DNA from: Streptomyces paludis
GTDB lineage: Bacteria > Actinomycetota > Actinomycetes > Streptomycetales > Streptomycetaceae
Reading direction: 5' to 3'
DNA: 64,000 nucleotides
Assembly (NCBI RefSeq): GCF_003344965.1
Contig: NZ_CP031194.1
Span: forward strand, 4,960,001 to 5,024,000
Part shown: positions 45,921 to 54,222 of the stretch, one piece after another
Numbering within the stretch: position 1 is the first letter of the stretch
Layout: the number at the start of each line of letters is the position of its first letter
Made by a program: the position numbers and the translations under genes
The notes under the pieces: model-generated
What the model was told of the DNA's origin: nothing
The model's database searches: none
Seen by the model: the letters and a program-made list of their open reading frames with translations, nothing else

Positions 45921-46346
45921 ATGGCACGTCACGCAGCTCCCCCCTCCCCGCGCCGTACTCTGCTGCGCGCCGGTCTGACCCTCACCGCGGCGGGCGCGGC
46001 GCTGGGGCTGGGCGGCGCGGCGGCCCAGGCGGCGGCCCCGGCCGCGCCCCTGCCCCTGTCGGGCACGGACAAGCCGCTCCTCGACATCACGGAGGTCCCG
46101 GTCGCGGGCGAGGCCGTGGCCTCGGCCCTCGGCCACTCGGCGGCGGGCGCCCTCGGCCCGGTCAAGAACCTCCAGCTCGACCCCCTGGCGGGCACCGGCA
46201 CCGACCCGCTCGACAACGTCCTCGGCACCCAGATCGCAGACTTCAAGCCCATCTCCACGGCAGCGGTCACGGGCCCACTGACGGACGGCGGCGCGTTGAA
46301 GGACCTGCCGTTGGTGGGGGGAGTGGTGGCGCTGCTGCCGGGGTGA
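45921..46346 (+). CDS. Small secreted protein
   Basis: A 141-aa protein with a signal peptide containing twin Arg (PSPRRTLLRAGLTLTAAGAALGLGGAAAQAAAP), which could be a weak Tat signal. The mature part has 'LPLSGTDKPLLDITEVPVAGEAVASALGHSAAG' and ends 'LPLVGGVVALLPG'. It resembles the secreted protein at 39191 in plan. No catalytic motif; wall-associated role is a guess. Confidence 0.78.
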   Translation: MARHAAPPSPRRTLLRAGLTLTAAGAALGLGGAAAQAAAPAAPLPLSGTDKPLLDITEVPVAGEAVASALGHSAAGALGPVKNLQLDPLAGTGTDPLDNVLGTQIADFKPISTAAVTGPLTDGGALKDLPLVGGVVALLPG

Positions 46347-46355
46347 GGGTTTCTC

Positions 46356-46607
46356 TCAGGCGCTGCGCCCCAAATGCATGACGGTGATGGTGATCACGGC
46401 GTCATCGATCTCGTAGATGACTCGGAACAGTCCGATCTGGATGCGGCGGAGGTCCGGGGAGCCGTACGCGAAGGAGCCGTTGGGGCGTGGCTCATGGGCC
46501 AGCAGGTCCACAGAAGCGAAGACCTGTAAGAGGCCGGCCGGATCGTCGACCATGAAACGGTCGGCCCCCTTCAGGGCCGCTTCCCGCCAGTGAATTTCGT
46601 AGGTCAT
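46356..46607 (-). CDS. RelE/ParE-type toxin
   Basis: An 83-aa protein, MTYEIHWREAALKGADRFMVDD...RRIQIGLFRVIYEIDDAVITITVMHLGRSA, with the RelE fold pattern and the usual Arg residues near the C-terminal strand (RVIYEI, HLGR). It would cleave mRNA on the ribosome. Its ATG overlaps the antitoxin stop as ATGA, the normal order with the antitoxin first. Confidence 0.85.
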   Translation of the reverse strand: MTYEIHWREAALKGADRFMVDDPAGLLQVFASVDLLAHEPRPNGSFAYGSPDLRRIQIGLFRVIYEIDDAVITITVMHLGRSA

Positions 46608-46861
46608 GCCCGCGGCTCCAGACCGAGCCTGCGCTTTGCCTCCTCGTGGGTGACGGTACTCAGGGTTCCGTTGGCCTTTTCGGCCATGTACTGGGCTACC
46701 GCGACCGCGTCTTCCAGATCCTCCAGCTCCTGCGGGTTGATCAGTATGGCCGCCACATGCCCGTGGTCGGTGATGGCGATCCGCTCGCGGGAATGGGCGG
46801 TTCTGCGGACCAGCGTGCCGAAGTTGGCGCGGGCTTCCGTCATGGCGTATGTGTCAGTCAT
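46604..46861 (-). CDS. Phd/YefM-type antitoxin
   Basis: An 85-aa protein from ATG at 46861. 'MTDTYAMTEARANFGTLVRRTAHSRERIAITDHGHVAAILINPQELEDLED' is a complete Phd/YefM DNA-binding domain, followed by the toxin-neutralising C-terminal region (EEAKRRLGLEPRA). It binds the RelE-like toxin encoded next and represses the pair. Confidence 0.88.
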   Translation of the reverse strand: MTDTYAMTEARANFGTLVRRTAHSRERIAITDHGHVAAILINPQELEDLEDAVAVAQYMAEKANGTLSTVTHEEAKRRLGLEPRA

Positions 46862-46903
46862 GTACAGAAGCGTACGGTGCTGCAAAGTGCTGTGCACTGA
46901 AGA

Positions 46904-46939
46904 AGTCCCGCATTCCTCCGAACGAGGGAATGCGGGACT
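46904..46939. terminator. Terminator after the deoC-aldehyde dehydrogenase operon
   Basis: AGTCCCGCATTCC and GGAATGCGGGACT form a perfect 13-bp stem with a ten-base loop, just past the stop of the short aldehyde dehydrogenase. Confidence 0.8.
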
Positions 46940-46972
46940 CCGTGCGTGACGCTGTGTGTTTGTCGGTAGAAA

Positions 46973-47863
46973 TCAGTACGCCGAGCCGGACGCGCCCAGG
47001 GAGCCCGTTGGGTGCCAGACCGTCTTTGTTTCCAGGAAGGCGGTCAGGCGGTGGGTGCCGGGGTTGGTCAGCCAGTCCTCCGTGCGGGGGCGGAGGACGC
47101 GCTTGAGGTTGTCGGCGGCGGCGATTTCCAGTTCCTTGGCGAGCGCCTCGTCCGTGCCCGCGCCCGTCAGGTCGATCCCGTTGACGTCCTGGTGCGCCGC
47201 GAGCGGGGCGCCGATCTCGGCCGCCGAGCCCGACAGGATGTTGACCACGCCGCCCGGCACGTCGGACGTCGCGAGCACCTCGCCGAGGGAGAGCGCCGGC
47301 AGCGGGTGCCGCTCGCTGGTGACGACGACCGCCGTATTGCCCGTGGCGATCACGGGGGTGATCACCGAGACCAGCCCGAGCAGCGACGAGTCCTGCGGCG
47401 CCAGCACCGCGACGACCCCCGACGGCTCCGGGGTGGACAGGTTGAAGAACGGCCCCGCGACCGGGTTCGCGCCGCCCGCGATCTGGGCGATCTTGTCCGT
47501 CCAGCCCGCGTACCAGACCCAGCGGTCGATCGCCGCGTCGACCACGGCCGTCGCCTTCGGCTTGGACAGCCCCTCGGCGTCCGCGACCTCCCGTACGAAC
47601 TGGCCCCGGCGGCCCTCCAGCATCTCGGCGACGCGGTAGAGCACCTGGCCCCGGTTGTACGCGGTCGTGCCCGACCAGCCGCCGAACGCCTTGCGGGCCG
47701 CGACGACCGCGTCACGGGCGTCCTTGCGGGACGCGCGCGGAGCGTTGGCCAGCCACGCATCCTTCGAGTCCGTCACTTCGTACACCCGGCCGCTCTCACT
47801 GCGGGGGAACTTGCCCCCGACGTACAGCTTGTAGGTCTTGAGGACGTTCAGACGGTCAGACAT
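46973..47863 (-). CDS. Truncated aldehyde dehydrogenase paralogue, no catalytic Cys
   Basis: A 296-aa protein (MSDRLNVLKTYKLYVGGKFPRSESGRVYEV...) covering the NAD-binding half of an aldehyde dehydrogenase. It has 'VVAVLAPQDSSLLGLVSVITPVIATGNTAVVV' but no ELGGK glutamate motif and no G-Q-x-C catalytic cysteine. It cannot be an active dehydrogenase by the usual mechanism. It overlaps the full-length enzyme gene by eight bases and is co-transcribed, so it may be a structural subunit. The pairing appears conserved in Streptomyces (memory), which argues against simple decay. Confidence 0.8.
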   Translation of the reverse strand: MSDRLNVLKTYKLYVGGKFPRSESGRVYEVTDSKDAWLANAPRASRKDARDAVVAARKAFGGWSGTTAYNRGQVLYRVAEMLEGRRGQFVREVADAEGLSKPKATAVVDAAIDRWVWYAGWTDKIAQIAGGANPVAGPFFNLSTPEPSGVVAVLAPQDSSLLGLVSVITPVIATGNTAVVVTSERHPLPALSLGEVLATSDVPGGVVNILSGSAAEIGAPLAAHQDVNGIDLTGAGTDEALAKELEIAAADNLKRVLRPRTEDWLTNPGTHRLTAFLETKTVWHPTGSLGASGSAY

Positions 47864-49286
47864 CGAGGTATGCCTCCAGGCCGTGACGGCCGCCTTCACG
47901 GCCGTAGCCCGATTCCTTGTAGCCGCCGAACGGCGAGGTCGGGTCGAACTTGTTGAACGTGTTGGCCCAGACGACGCCCGCCCGGAGCCTGCTCGCGACC
48001 GCGAGGATCCGCGAGCCCTTCTCCGTCCAGATGCCCGCCGAGAGGCCGTACTGCGTGTTGTTGGCCTTCGCGACGGCCTCGTCCGGCGTACGGAACGTCA
48101 GTACGGAGAGCACCGGGCCGAAGATCTCGTCGCGCGCGATCGTGTGCGCCTGGGTGACGTTCGTGAAGACCGTCGGGGCGAACCAGTAACCGGCGGAGGG
48201 CAGTTCGCAGGCCGGGGACCAGCGCTCCGCGCCCTCCGCCTCGCCCGCGTCGGCCAGCGCCTTGATCCGGGCCAGCTGCTCGGCCGAGTTGATCGCGCCC
48301 AGGTCCGTGTTCTTGTCCAGCGGGTCGCCCACGCGCAGCGTGGCCAGCCGGCGCTTCAGCGCGTCCAGCACCTCGTCGTGCACCGACTCCTGGACGAGCA
48401 GCCGCGAGCCGGCGCAGCAGACCTGGCCCTGGTTGAAGAAGATCCCCGTGACGATGCCCTCGACGGCCTGGTCGACCGGGGCGTCGTCGAAGACGATGTT
48501 CGCGCCCTTGCCGCCCAGCTCCAGCGTCGCCTTCTTCCCCGTACCGGCGATCTCGCGCGCGATGGCCTTGCCCACGGCCGTGGAGCCCGTGAAGGCCACC
48601 TTGTTCACATCCGGGTGGGCCACCAGGGCCGCGCCCGTACCGCCGTCGCCGGTGACGATGTTGACGACGCCCCTCGGCAGCCCCGCCTGGCGGCAGATGT
48701 CGGCGAAGAAGAGCGCGGAGAGCGGGGTCGTCTCGGCGGGCTTGAGGACCACCGTATTGCCGGTGGCGAGCGCCGGGGCGATCTTCCAGGCGAGCATGAG
48801 GAGCGGGAAGTTCCACGGGATGACCTGGCCGGCCACGCCGAGGGGGCGCGGGTTCGCCCCGTAGCCCGCGTGGTCGAGCTTGTCGGCCCAGCCCGCGTAG
48901 TAGAAGAAGTGCGCGGCGACCAGCGGGAGGTCCGCGTCGCGCGTCTCCTTGATGGGCTTGCCGTTGTCCAGCGTCTCCAGAACGGCCAGCTCGCGCGAGC
49001 GCTCCTGGATGATCCGGGCGATCCGGAACAGATACTTCGCCCGCTCGGCGCCGGGCAGCACCGACCACTTCTCGAACGCCTTACGGGCAGCCTTCACCGC
49101 CCGGTCGACGTCCTCGGCGCCGCCCTGCGCGACCTCGGACAGCACCTCCTCGGTGGACGGGCTGACGCTCTTGAAGACCTTGCCGGCGGCCGCCTCGGCG
49201 AACTCGCCGTCGATGAACAGGCCGTAGGAGGGCGCGATGTCGACGACCGCGCGGGACTCCGGGGCCGGCGCGTACTCGAATGCCAT
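47856..49286 (-). CDS. Aldehyde dehydrogenase
   Basis: A 476-aa NAD(P)-dependent enzyme with all catalytic motifs: 'VIPWNFPLLMLAWKIAPALATGNTVVLKPAE', 'FTGSTAVGK', LELGGKGANIV (general base Glu) and FFNQGQVCCAGSR (nucleophile Cys). It is three bases after the deoC stop, so its physiological substrate is probably the acetaldehyde released by DeoC, oxidised to acetate. Confidence 0.9.
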   Translation of the reverse strand: MAFEYAPAPESRAVVDIAPSYGLFIDGEFAEAAAGKVFKSVSPSTEEVLSEVAQGGAEDVDRAVKAARKAFEKWSVLPGAERAKYLFRIARIIQERSRELAVLETLDNGKPIKETRDADLPLVAAHFFYYAGWADKLDHAGYGANPRPLGVAGQVIPWNFPLLMLAWKIAPALATGNTVVLKPAETTPLSALFFADICRQAGLPRGVVNIVTGDGGTGAALVAHPDVNKVAFTGSTAVGKAIAREIAGTGKKATLELGGKGANIVFDDAPVDQAVEGIVTGIFFNQGQVCCAGSRLLVQESVHDEVLDALKRRLATLRVGDPLDKNTDLGAINSAEQLARIKALADAGEAEGAERWSPACELPSAGYWFAPTVFTNVTQAHTIARDEIFGPVLSVLTFRTPDEAVAKANNTQYGLSAGIWTEKGSRILAVASRLRAGVVWANTFNKFDPTSPFGGYKESGYGREGGRHGLEAYLDV

Positions 49287-49289
49287 GGG

Positions 49290-50243
49290 TCAGTCCACCG
49301 TTACGTAGTCGGGGCCGGAGTACCGGCCGGTGCTGAGCTTCTGGCGCTGCATCAGCAGGTCGTTCAGCAGGCTGGAGGCGCCGAAGCGGAACCAGTGGCT
49401 GTCCAGCCAGTCCTCGCCCACCGTCTCGTTGACCAGCACCAGGAACTTGAGCGCGTCCTTGGTGGTGCGGATCCCGCCGGCCGGCTTCACGCCGATCTGC
49501 GTGCCGGTCTGCGCCCGGAAGTCGCGTACGGCCTCCAGCATGAGGAGCGTGTTCGCCGGAGTCGCGTTCGTGCCGACCTTGCCGGTCGACGTCTTGATGA
49601 AGTCCGCCCCGGCGATCATGCCCAGCCAGGAGGCGCGGCGGATGTTGTCGTACGTGGACAGCTCGCCGGTCTCGAAGATGACCTTGAGCCGGGCGGCCCC
49701 CGCGGCCTCCTTCACGGCGCGGATCTCCTCGTACACCTTCAGGTAGTGGCCCGCGAGGAAGGCGCCGCGATCGATGACCATGTCGATCTCGTCGGCCCCC
49801 GCCGCGACGGCGTCCCGGGTGTCCGCGAGCTTCACACCGAGCGCGGCGCGCCCCGCCGGGAAGGCAGTCGCGACGGAGGCGACCTTCACCCCGGAGCCGG
49901 CGAGCGCGGCGGCGGCCGTCGCCGCCATGTCCGGATAGACGCAGACCGCGGCGGTGGCGGGCGTGGTGCGGTCGGTCGGATCGGGGTGGCGGGCCTTGGC
50001 GGAGAGCGCCCGGACCTTGCCCGGGGTGTCCGCGCCTTCCAGCGTGGTCAGGTCGATCATCGAGATGGCCAGGTCGATGGCGTACGCCTTGGCCGTGGTC
50101 TTGATCGAGCGCGTACCGAGCGACGCCGCGCGTGCCTCCAGGCCGACGGCGTCGACGCCGGGCAGCCCGTGGAGGAAGCGGCGCAGTGCGCTGTCGGACG
50201 CTGTCACGTCAGCGAATGCGGGGGTGATGGTGGGCATGGTCAC
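49290..50243 (-). CDS. deoC: Deoxyribose-phosphate aldolase
   Basis: A 317-aa class I aldolase that splits 2-deoxyribose 5-phosphate into acetaldehyde and glyceraldehyde 3-phosphate. 'AAVCVYPDM', 'EIDMVIDRGAFLAG', 'VIFETGEL' and the Schiff-base Lys in DFIKTSTGKVG are intact. GTG at 50243 or ATG at 50237 starts it. The N-terminal 45 residues are longer than in E. coli, as in other actinobacteria. The 12-bp operator is 13 bases upstream, so induction by nucleosides is likely. Confidence 0.93.
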   Translation of the reverse strand: MTMPTITPAFADVTASDSALRRFLHGLPGVDAVGLEARAASLGTRSIKTTAKAYAIDLAISMIDLTTLEGADTPGKVRALSAKARHPDPTDRTTPATAAVCVYPDMAATAAAALAGSGVKVASVATAFPAGRAALGVKLADTRDAVAAGADEIDMVIDRGAFLAGHYLKVYEEIRAVKEAAGAARLKVIFETGELSTYDNIRRASWLGMIAGADFIKTSTGKVGTNATPANTLLMLEAVRDFRAQTGTQIGVKPAGGIRTTKDALKFLVLVNETVGEDWLDSHWFRFGASSLLNDLLMQRQKLSTGRYSGPDYVTVD

Positions 50244-50256
50244 TAGATGAGCATAT

Positions 50257-50268
50257 CTACGCGCGTAG
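50257..50268. promoter_or_regulatory. Palindromic operator upstream of deoC
   Basis: An exact CTACGCGCGTAG palindrome. On the minus strand it sits between TGTACA and TATGCT, spaced 18 bases like a -35/-10 pair, so a bound protein would cover the core promoter. Confidence 0.72.
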
Positions 50269-50384
50269 CGACCTGTACAGGGGGTGTGAGGTTGAGCGGG
50301 GATTGCCCGGGCGGTTGTGCGTGGGGTTGTGCGTGGGGTTGTGCGGCGTGGGGGTTGTCAGTGGCGTACGGCAGAATCGGAGCC

Positions 50385-51116
50385 ATGACGAGTCCCAGCC
50401 CGAACCCGCCGCCGAGCAGCGATGGCCCTGGCCCTGGCCCCGGCCCCGAGGGGGCGTCTGGCCCGTCTGGTGCGTCTGGTGGGGGCGGCGCGTCTGGTGG
50501 CTCGGGTAGCGGCTCCGGCGGGGAGCCGGGCTTCGCCGATCGTGTGTACCGGTCCGCCGGCGGGATCATGGGCGGCGGCATGCTGCTGCTGATCGTTCTG
50601 TGGCTCGGCTTCGACGCGCTCTTCCGCGGCACGGGCCGTGCGCCGTGGCTGTCGCTGGCCGCGATGCTGTGCGCCGTGCCGCTGATCGTCGCGTTCAGCC
50701 TGCGCCCGGCGGTCTTCGCGGGCGCCGATCAGCTCCGTATCCGTAACCCTTTCCGTACGATCACGCTGCCCTGGGGGGCGGTCTCGACCGTACGGGCCGA
50801 GTTCTCGTGCGAGGCGCTGACCGAGGACGGCCGGAAGTTCCAGCTGTGGGCCGTGCCGGTCTCCCTGCGCCAGCGCAAGCGGGCGAACCGCCAGACGGTG
50901 GGCGGCGGATTCGGCCGCCGCGCGGTCGACGCGAACGAGCAGCCGCAGCAGGCCCAGGCGGACCGTACCGTCGTGGAACTGCGCGAGCTGGCCGACGGGG
51001 CCGCGACCCGTCCTTCGGCGCAGGGTGAGCCGGCGGTGCGCTGGGCGTACGAGGTGATCGCGCCGTCGGCGGCGGGGCTGGTCGTGCTCGTAGTGCTGCT
51101 GCTGATGACGGGCTGA
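50385..51116 (+). CDS. PH-domain-like membrane protein
   Basis: A 243-aa protein from ATG at 50385. The first 55 residues are Pro/Gly/Ser-rich and disordered. Two transmembrane segments follow (GGIMGGGMLLLIVLWLGFDALF; SLAAMLCAVPLIVAFSL), then a bacterial PH-like domain (ADQLRIRNPFRTITLPWGAVSTVRAEFSCEALTEDGRKFQLWAVPVSL) and a final membrane helix. A member of the 'PH domain-containing' membrane proteins found here in other Streptomyces. Function unknown. Confidence 0.78.
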   Translation: MTSPSPNPPPSSDGPGPGPGPEGASGPSGASGGGGASGGSGSGSGGEPGFADRVYRSAGGIMGGGMLLLIVLWLGFDALFRGTGRAPWLSLAAMLCAVPLIVAFSLRPAVFAGADQLRIRNPFRTITLPWGAVSTVRAEFSCEALTEDGRKFQLWAVPVSLRQRKRANRQTVGGGFGRRAVDANEQPQQAQADRTVVELRELADGAATRPSAQGEPAVRWAYEVIAPSAAGLVVLVVLLLMTG

Positions 51117-51181
51117 GTGGGGGGCCTCCCGGTTGGGGGCCGTGGTCCGGGCGTCGGTTCGGGCTGGGCCCGGTCGTCTCG

Positions 51182-51340
51182 GTGCCGGGGGCCGGGGCAC
51201 TCCGGAGGCGCATCCCCGGATGCATGATTTACGCCGCGTGCGGCATATCGGCCGACTGTATGCGCGTACAGCGGCACAAATCACGCTCTACATCCGGGGA
51301 CGTCACCTCCTGCGACCCCGGCCCCCTCCCGCCGGTGGGG
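51182..51340 (+). repeat. Long-hairpin repeat, copy 1
   Basis: A ~150-bp imperfect hairpin. Left-arm landmarks are CCCCGGATGCATGATTTACG and GCCGC; right-arm landmarks are GCGGCACAAATCACGCTC and CATCCGGGGACGTC. Homology to copy 3 extends left to about 51125. It fills most of the gap between the PH-domain and GIY-YIG-like genes. Confidence 0.7.
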
Positions 51341-51432
51341 CGGACCCCGGCGCCCTCCCGTTGGGGACAAGTACCGGCCGGTGTCGTCATGATGGACGCG
51401 GTCATCCGGAGCGCAGGGGTAGTGGGGGCACG

Positions 51433-51981
51433 ATGGATATCGGGATGGTGCGGGCCGCGGTTGGGCCCGAGAGTGACGTGGTCGTCAACGGCCCAGGTGT
51501 GTACGTCTGGATCGATGCCGGTGTTCCCGAGCGGCCGGTGCTCTACATCGGCAGGTCGGGCAATGTCAGCCTGCGTACGAGCAATGAGCGCCTGTGGACC
51601 GATCAGTTCCGGAACGCCCGGGGGCGCGGCAACAGCCTGTGGTATTCGGCGGGTTGCGGGCTGGCGCCGGTCCTCGCGGGCGCGCGCGATCCGCAGGTGC
51701 TGGCGTGGCCGATGGAGAAGGCGCGCGCGGGTGCGACGGAGACCGCGCTCATACGTCTGGCGGCGATGACCGGCGGGACTCCGCCGGCCCAGGGCGCGGG
51801 GTGGGGTTGGGGCCGTGGCGACTGCGCTGACAGTGCCCATCCGGTGCATACGCTGCTGAACGCCTGGTTCGACCCGGAACACGCGGTCAGCGTCAAGCTT
51901 GCGAGCAGAGAGGGAGAGCCGGCCCTTGGACAGGTCGGTCACTCGGTCCAGGGGGAGGGGGCGAGGGGCCGGGAGCTGTAG
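51433..51981 (+). CDS. GIY-YIG-like protein
   Basis: A 182-aa protein from ATG at 51433. 'GVYVWIDAGVPERPVLYIGRSGNVSLRTSNERLW' fits the GIY-YIG fold with G-V-Y...Y-I-G and the following Arg. A later Glu in 'AGATETALIRLAAMTG' could be the metal ligand. It may be a small nuclease or a degenerate member. The 3' end overlaps the convergent Nudix-like gene by 43 bases. It belongs to the accessory region. Confidence 0.6.
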   Translation: MDIGMVRAAVGPESDVVVNGPGVYVWIDAGVPERPVLYIGRSGNVSLRTSNERLWTDQFRNARGRGNSLWYSAGCGLAPVLAGARDPQVLAWPMEKARAGATETALIRLAAMTGGTPPAQGAGWGWGRGDCADSAHPVHTLLNAWFDPEHAVSVKLASREGEPALGQVGHSVQGEGARGREL

Positions 51982-52469
51982 CGTTCGCCGCAGATGAGGT
52001 AGGCCGTACGACCGGTGGTCCATGCCTCGTGGGCCGAGTGGATACGGTCGCGCTCGTCGGCGCGGCACAGGGTGTTCGTCTCGTGGAGAGTGGCCCAGCG
52101 GTAGGTGACCGGGCTGCCGTCTTCTGTGTCGTGGGGTGCGCCCAGCGCACTGTTCGGCGGGATGCGGCTGCCCTTGAAAACGACATCGAGCCCCTCGGCC
52201 TCGGTGACCCCTCGGGGGATGTGGTCCACGACGAGGATCTCCTCGGGCGACGCGGCGGGTAAGCCGGCCTTCGCGGTGACCTCCCGCACGTACGCCTCGT
52301 GGAGGAATTCGTCGTCCTGGGCGTTGCCGCCCGGCAGTTGCCATGTGTGCCGGCCGTGGTCGCTGAGCAGGACGTTCAGTTCGCCGCCGATACGCCGCGC
52401 GAAGAACCCGGCGACGCCGGTGCGGCGGGGCGGGGGGCCGGGCCGGTCGATTTCGTCGTACATGCTCAC
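51939..52469 (-). CDS. Nudix-fold protein with degenerate Nudix box
   Basis: About 176 aa from GTG at 52469, which overlaps the upstream stop as GTGA (an ATG at 52463 is also possible). The Nudix box reads GGNAQDDEFLHEAYVREVTAKAGL: the G-x5-E-x7-RE part is present, but the normal E-E pair is A-K. Metal-dependent hydrolysis is therefore doubtful. It is coupled to the RsbW-like ATPase gene, and Nudix proteins next to such kinases are frequent in Streptomyces developmental cassettes. Confidence 0.72.
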   Translation of the reverse strand: MSMYDEIDRPGPPPRRTGVAGFFARRIGGELNVLLSDHGRHTWQLPGGNAQDDEFLHEAYVREVTAKAGLPAASPEEILVVDHIPRGVTEAEGLDVVFKGSRIPPNSALGAPHDTEDGSPVTYRWATLHETNTLCRADERDRIHSAHEAWTTGRTAYLICGERYSSRPLAPSPWTE

Positions 52470-52900
52470 CGTTCCTTCTGGCGGGGAGTTGGCTGCGCGG
52501 GCGCCTGCCACTGGAACACCAGGCCCTTGCCGGTCAGCGTTCTGACGACCGACCACCCGGGCGCGAGCGCGTCGAGCAGCTCCAGGCCGCGCCCGTGCTG
52601 GTCCCAGGCGCTGTGCGGTCGGTGGCGCCTGGTGGGCAGCGTCGTCTCGCCGCGGTCGTGAACCTCGATCCGTACGGTGCGGTGCCGCGGGGCGTGACAG
52701 ATCAGATCGAACGCGCCGCCGCCGGCGTGCAGCACGGCGTTGGTGACGGTCTCGCTGACCAGCAGCTTCACGACGCCGTGGTCGACCCACGGGTATGGGG
52801 CGTAGGCGCGGGCCGCTATGGCTCTGGCCTGGGGTACGGCTACGGCGGTGCAGGGGTAGCGCTCTACGGCCAGGACGTATTCGTGTGCGGGCAGTTCCAT
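52466..52900 (-). CDS. RsbW-like anti-sigma/histidine kinase-type ATPase
   Basis: A 144-aa protein from ATG at 52900. The HATPase motifs are 'VKLLVSETVTNAVLHAGGG' (N-box) and a G-rich lid 'HGRGLELLDALAPGW'. It is like the RsbW-type proteins encoded beside WhiJ/BldB-like genes, where it may bind a sigma factor or signal through the neighbouring regulator. It diverges from the DUF5753 regulator at 53099. Confidence 0.82.
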   Translation of the reverse strand: MELPAHEYVLAVERYPCTAVAVPQARAIAARAYAPYPWVDHGVVKLLVSETVTNAVLHAGGGAFDLICHAPRHRTVRIEVHDRGETTLPTRRHRPHSAWDQHGRGLELLDALAPGWSVVRTLTGKGLVFQWQAPAQPTPRQKER

Positions 52901-53098
52901 GTCCGTGCCTCTGCCTTTCGGTGCGCGCGGAACCAATACGCCGTGCGGCTGTGTGCGTTCGCAGGGCGCGCCCCAGTGTGTGTCACGTGACTTGCCCTGC
53001 GCAACTCAGTGTGTGGAGTTCATTCCGGAGAGTCATGGTGCGGTCGGATGGCCGATACTCTGGGCGCGTCAGGAGACGACGCCGCCGAAAGGGGAGCC

Positions 53099-53974
53099 GT
53101 GGCTGTCAGTGTCAACGCGAACGCGATCTTCGCGATGCGTCGGGTAGGGGAGGAACTCCAGCGCCTGCGCAGCCAAGCCGGCCTCCAACAGGAGGCGGTC
53201 GGGCAGGTGTTGGGCGTCTCGCGCTACACGGTGGGCAAGATCGAGCGGGGCCGGGCGTTCCCGACGGATGAGCAGCTCCCGAAGCTGCTCAAGCTCTTGA
53301 AGGTCACGCCCGAGGAGCGCGCGGGCATCGTCGCGACGATTGAGCAGGGCCGGTCGTACGGGCGGACGTGGTACGAACAGCCTGAGGTGCAGGCGCTGTT
53401 CAGCGGCGACTCGTATCGGTACCTGTCGCTGGAGGACGCGGCGGAGCGCGTGTCGATGCATTCGGGGACGTATGTGCCGGGGCTGTTTCAGACCCGTGAG
53501 TACATCGAAGCGATCGTGGCGTTCGGGCAGCGGCACGAGAGCACGGAGCATCGTGAGACCTTCGTCAAAGCCCGGCTGAAGCGGCAGGAAGTGCTCACGC
53601 GCAGGAATCCTCTTGCGGTGGACGCCCTCATGTTGGAGTCTGCGCTCAGAGCGGTTGTGGGTGGACCGGAGGTGATGCGTGCGCAGCTACGACACTTGGT
53701 GGCGTGTGCCGGGCGGCCGAATGTCACATTGCGCGTGATCCCGTTCTCGGCGGGTGCTCCGAGTGTTGCCGCCGCGATGTTCACCATCGTTGACTTCCCG
53801 GGCGCCGACAATCGCAGTGTCCTTCTACAGGAGCGGGTAACCGGCGAGACCCTCCAGGACGATCCGGCAGAGGTGCGGCGGGCCCGCCGGAGGTTCGCTG
53901 ACTCAACGTCCTACGCGTTGGATGAGGAGGCAACCATTCGATGCATCGAAGAGATCGAGAAGGAACTCCTGTGA
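53099..53974 (+). CDS. WhiJ-like XRE regulator with DUF5753 domain
   Basis: A 291-aa protein from GTG at 53099 (AGGGGAG upstream). The helix-turn-helix is 'MRRVGEELQRLRSQAGLQQEAVGQVLGVSRYTVGKIERGRAFP'. DUF5753 follows with 'SGTYVPGLFQTREYIEAIVAF'. Its stop overlaps the DUF397 start as GTGA. WhiJ-like regulators work with a cognate small DUF397 protein in Streptomyces development (family knowledge). A truncated second copy lies at 54713. Confidence 0.87.
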   Translation: MAVSVNANAIFAMRRVGEELQRLRSQAGLQQEAVGQVLGVSRYTVGKIERGRAFPTDEQLPKLLKLLKVTPEERAGIVATIEQGRSYGRTWYEQPEVQALFSGDSYRYLSLEDAAERVSMHSGTYVPGLFQTREYIEAIVAFGQRHESTEHRETFVKARLKRQEVLTRRNPLAVDALMLESALRAVVGGPEVMRAQLRHLVACAGRPNVTLRVIPFSAGAPSVAAAMFTIVDFPGADNRSVLLQERVTGETLQDDPAEVRRARRRFADSTSYALDEEATIRCIEEIEKELL

Positions 53975-54222
53975 GCAACCCGAAAGACGACCTCTACGCC
54001 GCGCCGCTGGACGGCGAGTGGGAGAAGTCTTCGTTCAGCGCCATGAACGGCGACAACTGTGTCCAGATCATGCCGATAGCCGGGGGTGTTGCCTTCGGTG
54101 ACAGCAAGCGCCGGGATCTGGATGGTGCGTTGCGCTTTACGGACGGGGAGATGCTGGCGCACATCCTGGCGGTCAAGGCGGGTCAGTACGACCACTTGAT
54201 CCCGGACGGGACGGAACTTTGA
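53971..54222 (+). CDS. DUF397 (BldB/WhiJ-partner) protein, copy 1
   Basis: An 83-aa protein reading MSNPKDDLYAAPLDGEWEKSSFSAMNGDNCVQIMPI, with the DUF397 core W-x-K-S-S-x-S and 'GGVAFGDSKRRD'. It is the presumed partner of the preceding regulator. It ends directly at a CRISPR array. A second copy at 54860 differs at only a few residues (SAMNGDN versus SNGSGDA; TDGE versus TNRE). Confidence 0.88.
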   Translation: MSNPKDDLYAAPLDGEWEKSSFSAMNGDNCVQIMPIAGGVAFGDSKRRDLDGALRFTDGEMLAHILAVKAGQYDHLIPDGTEL

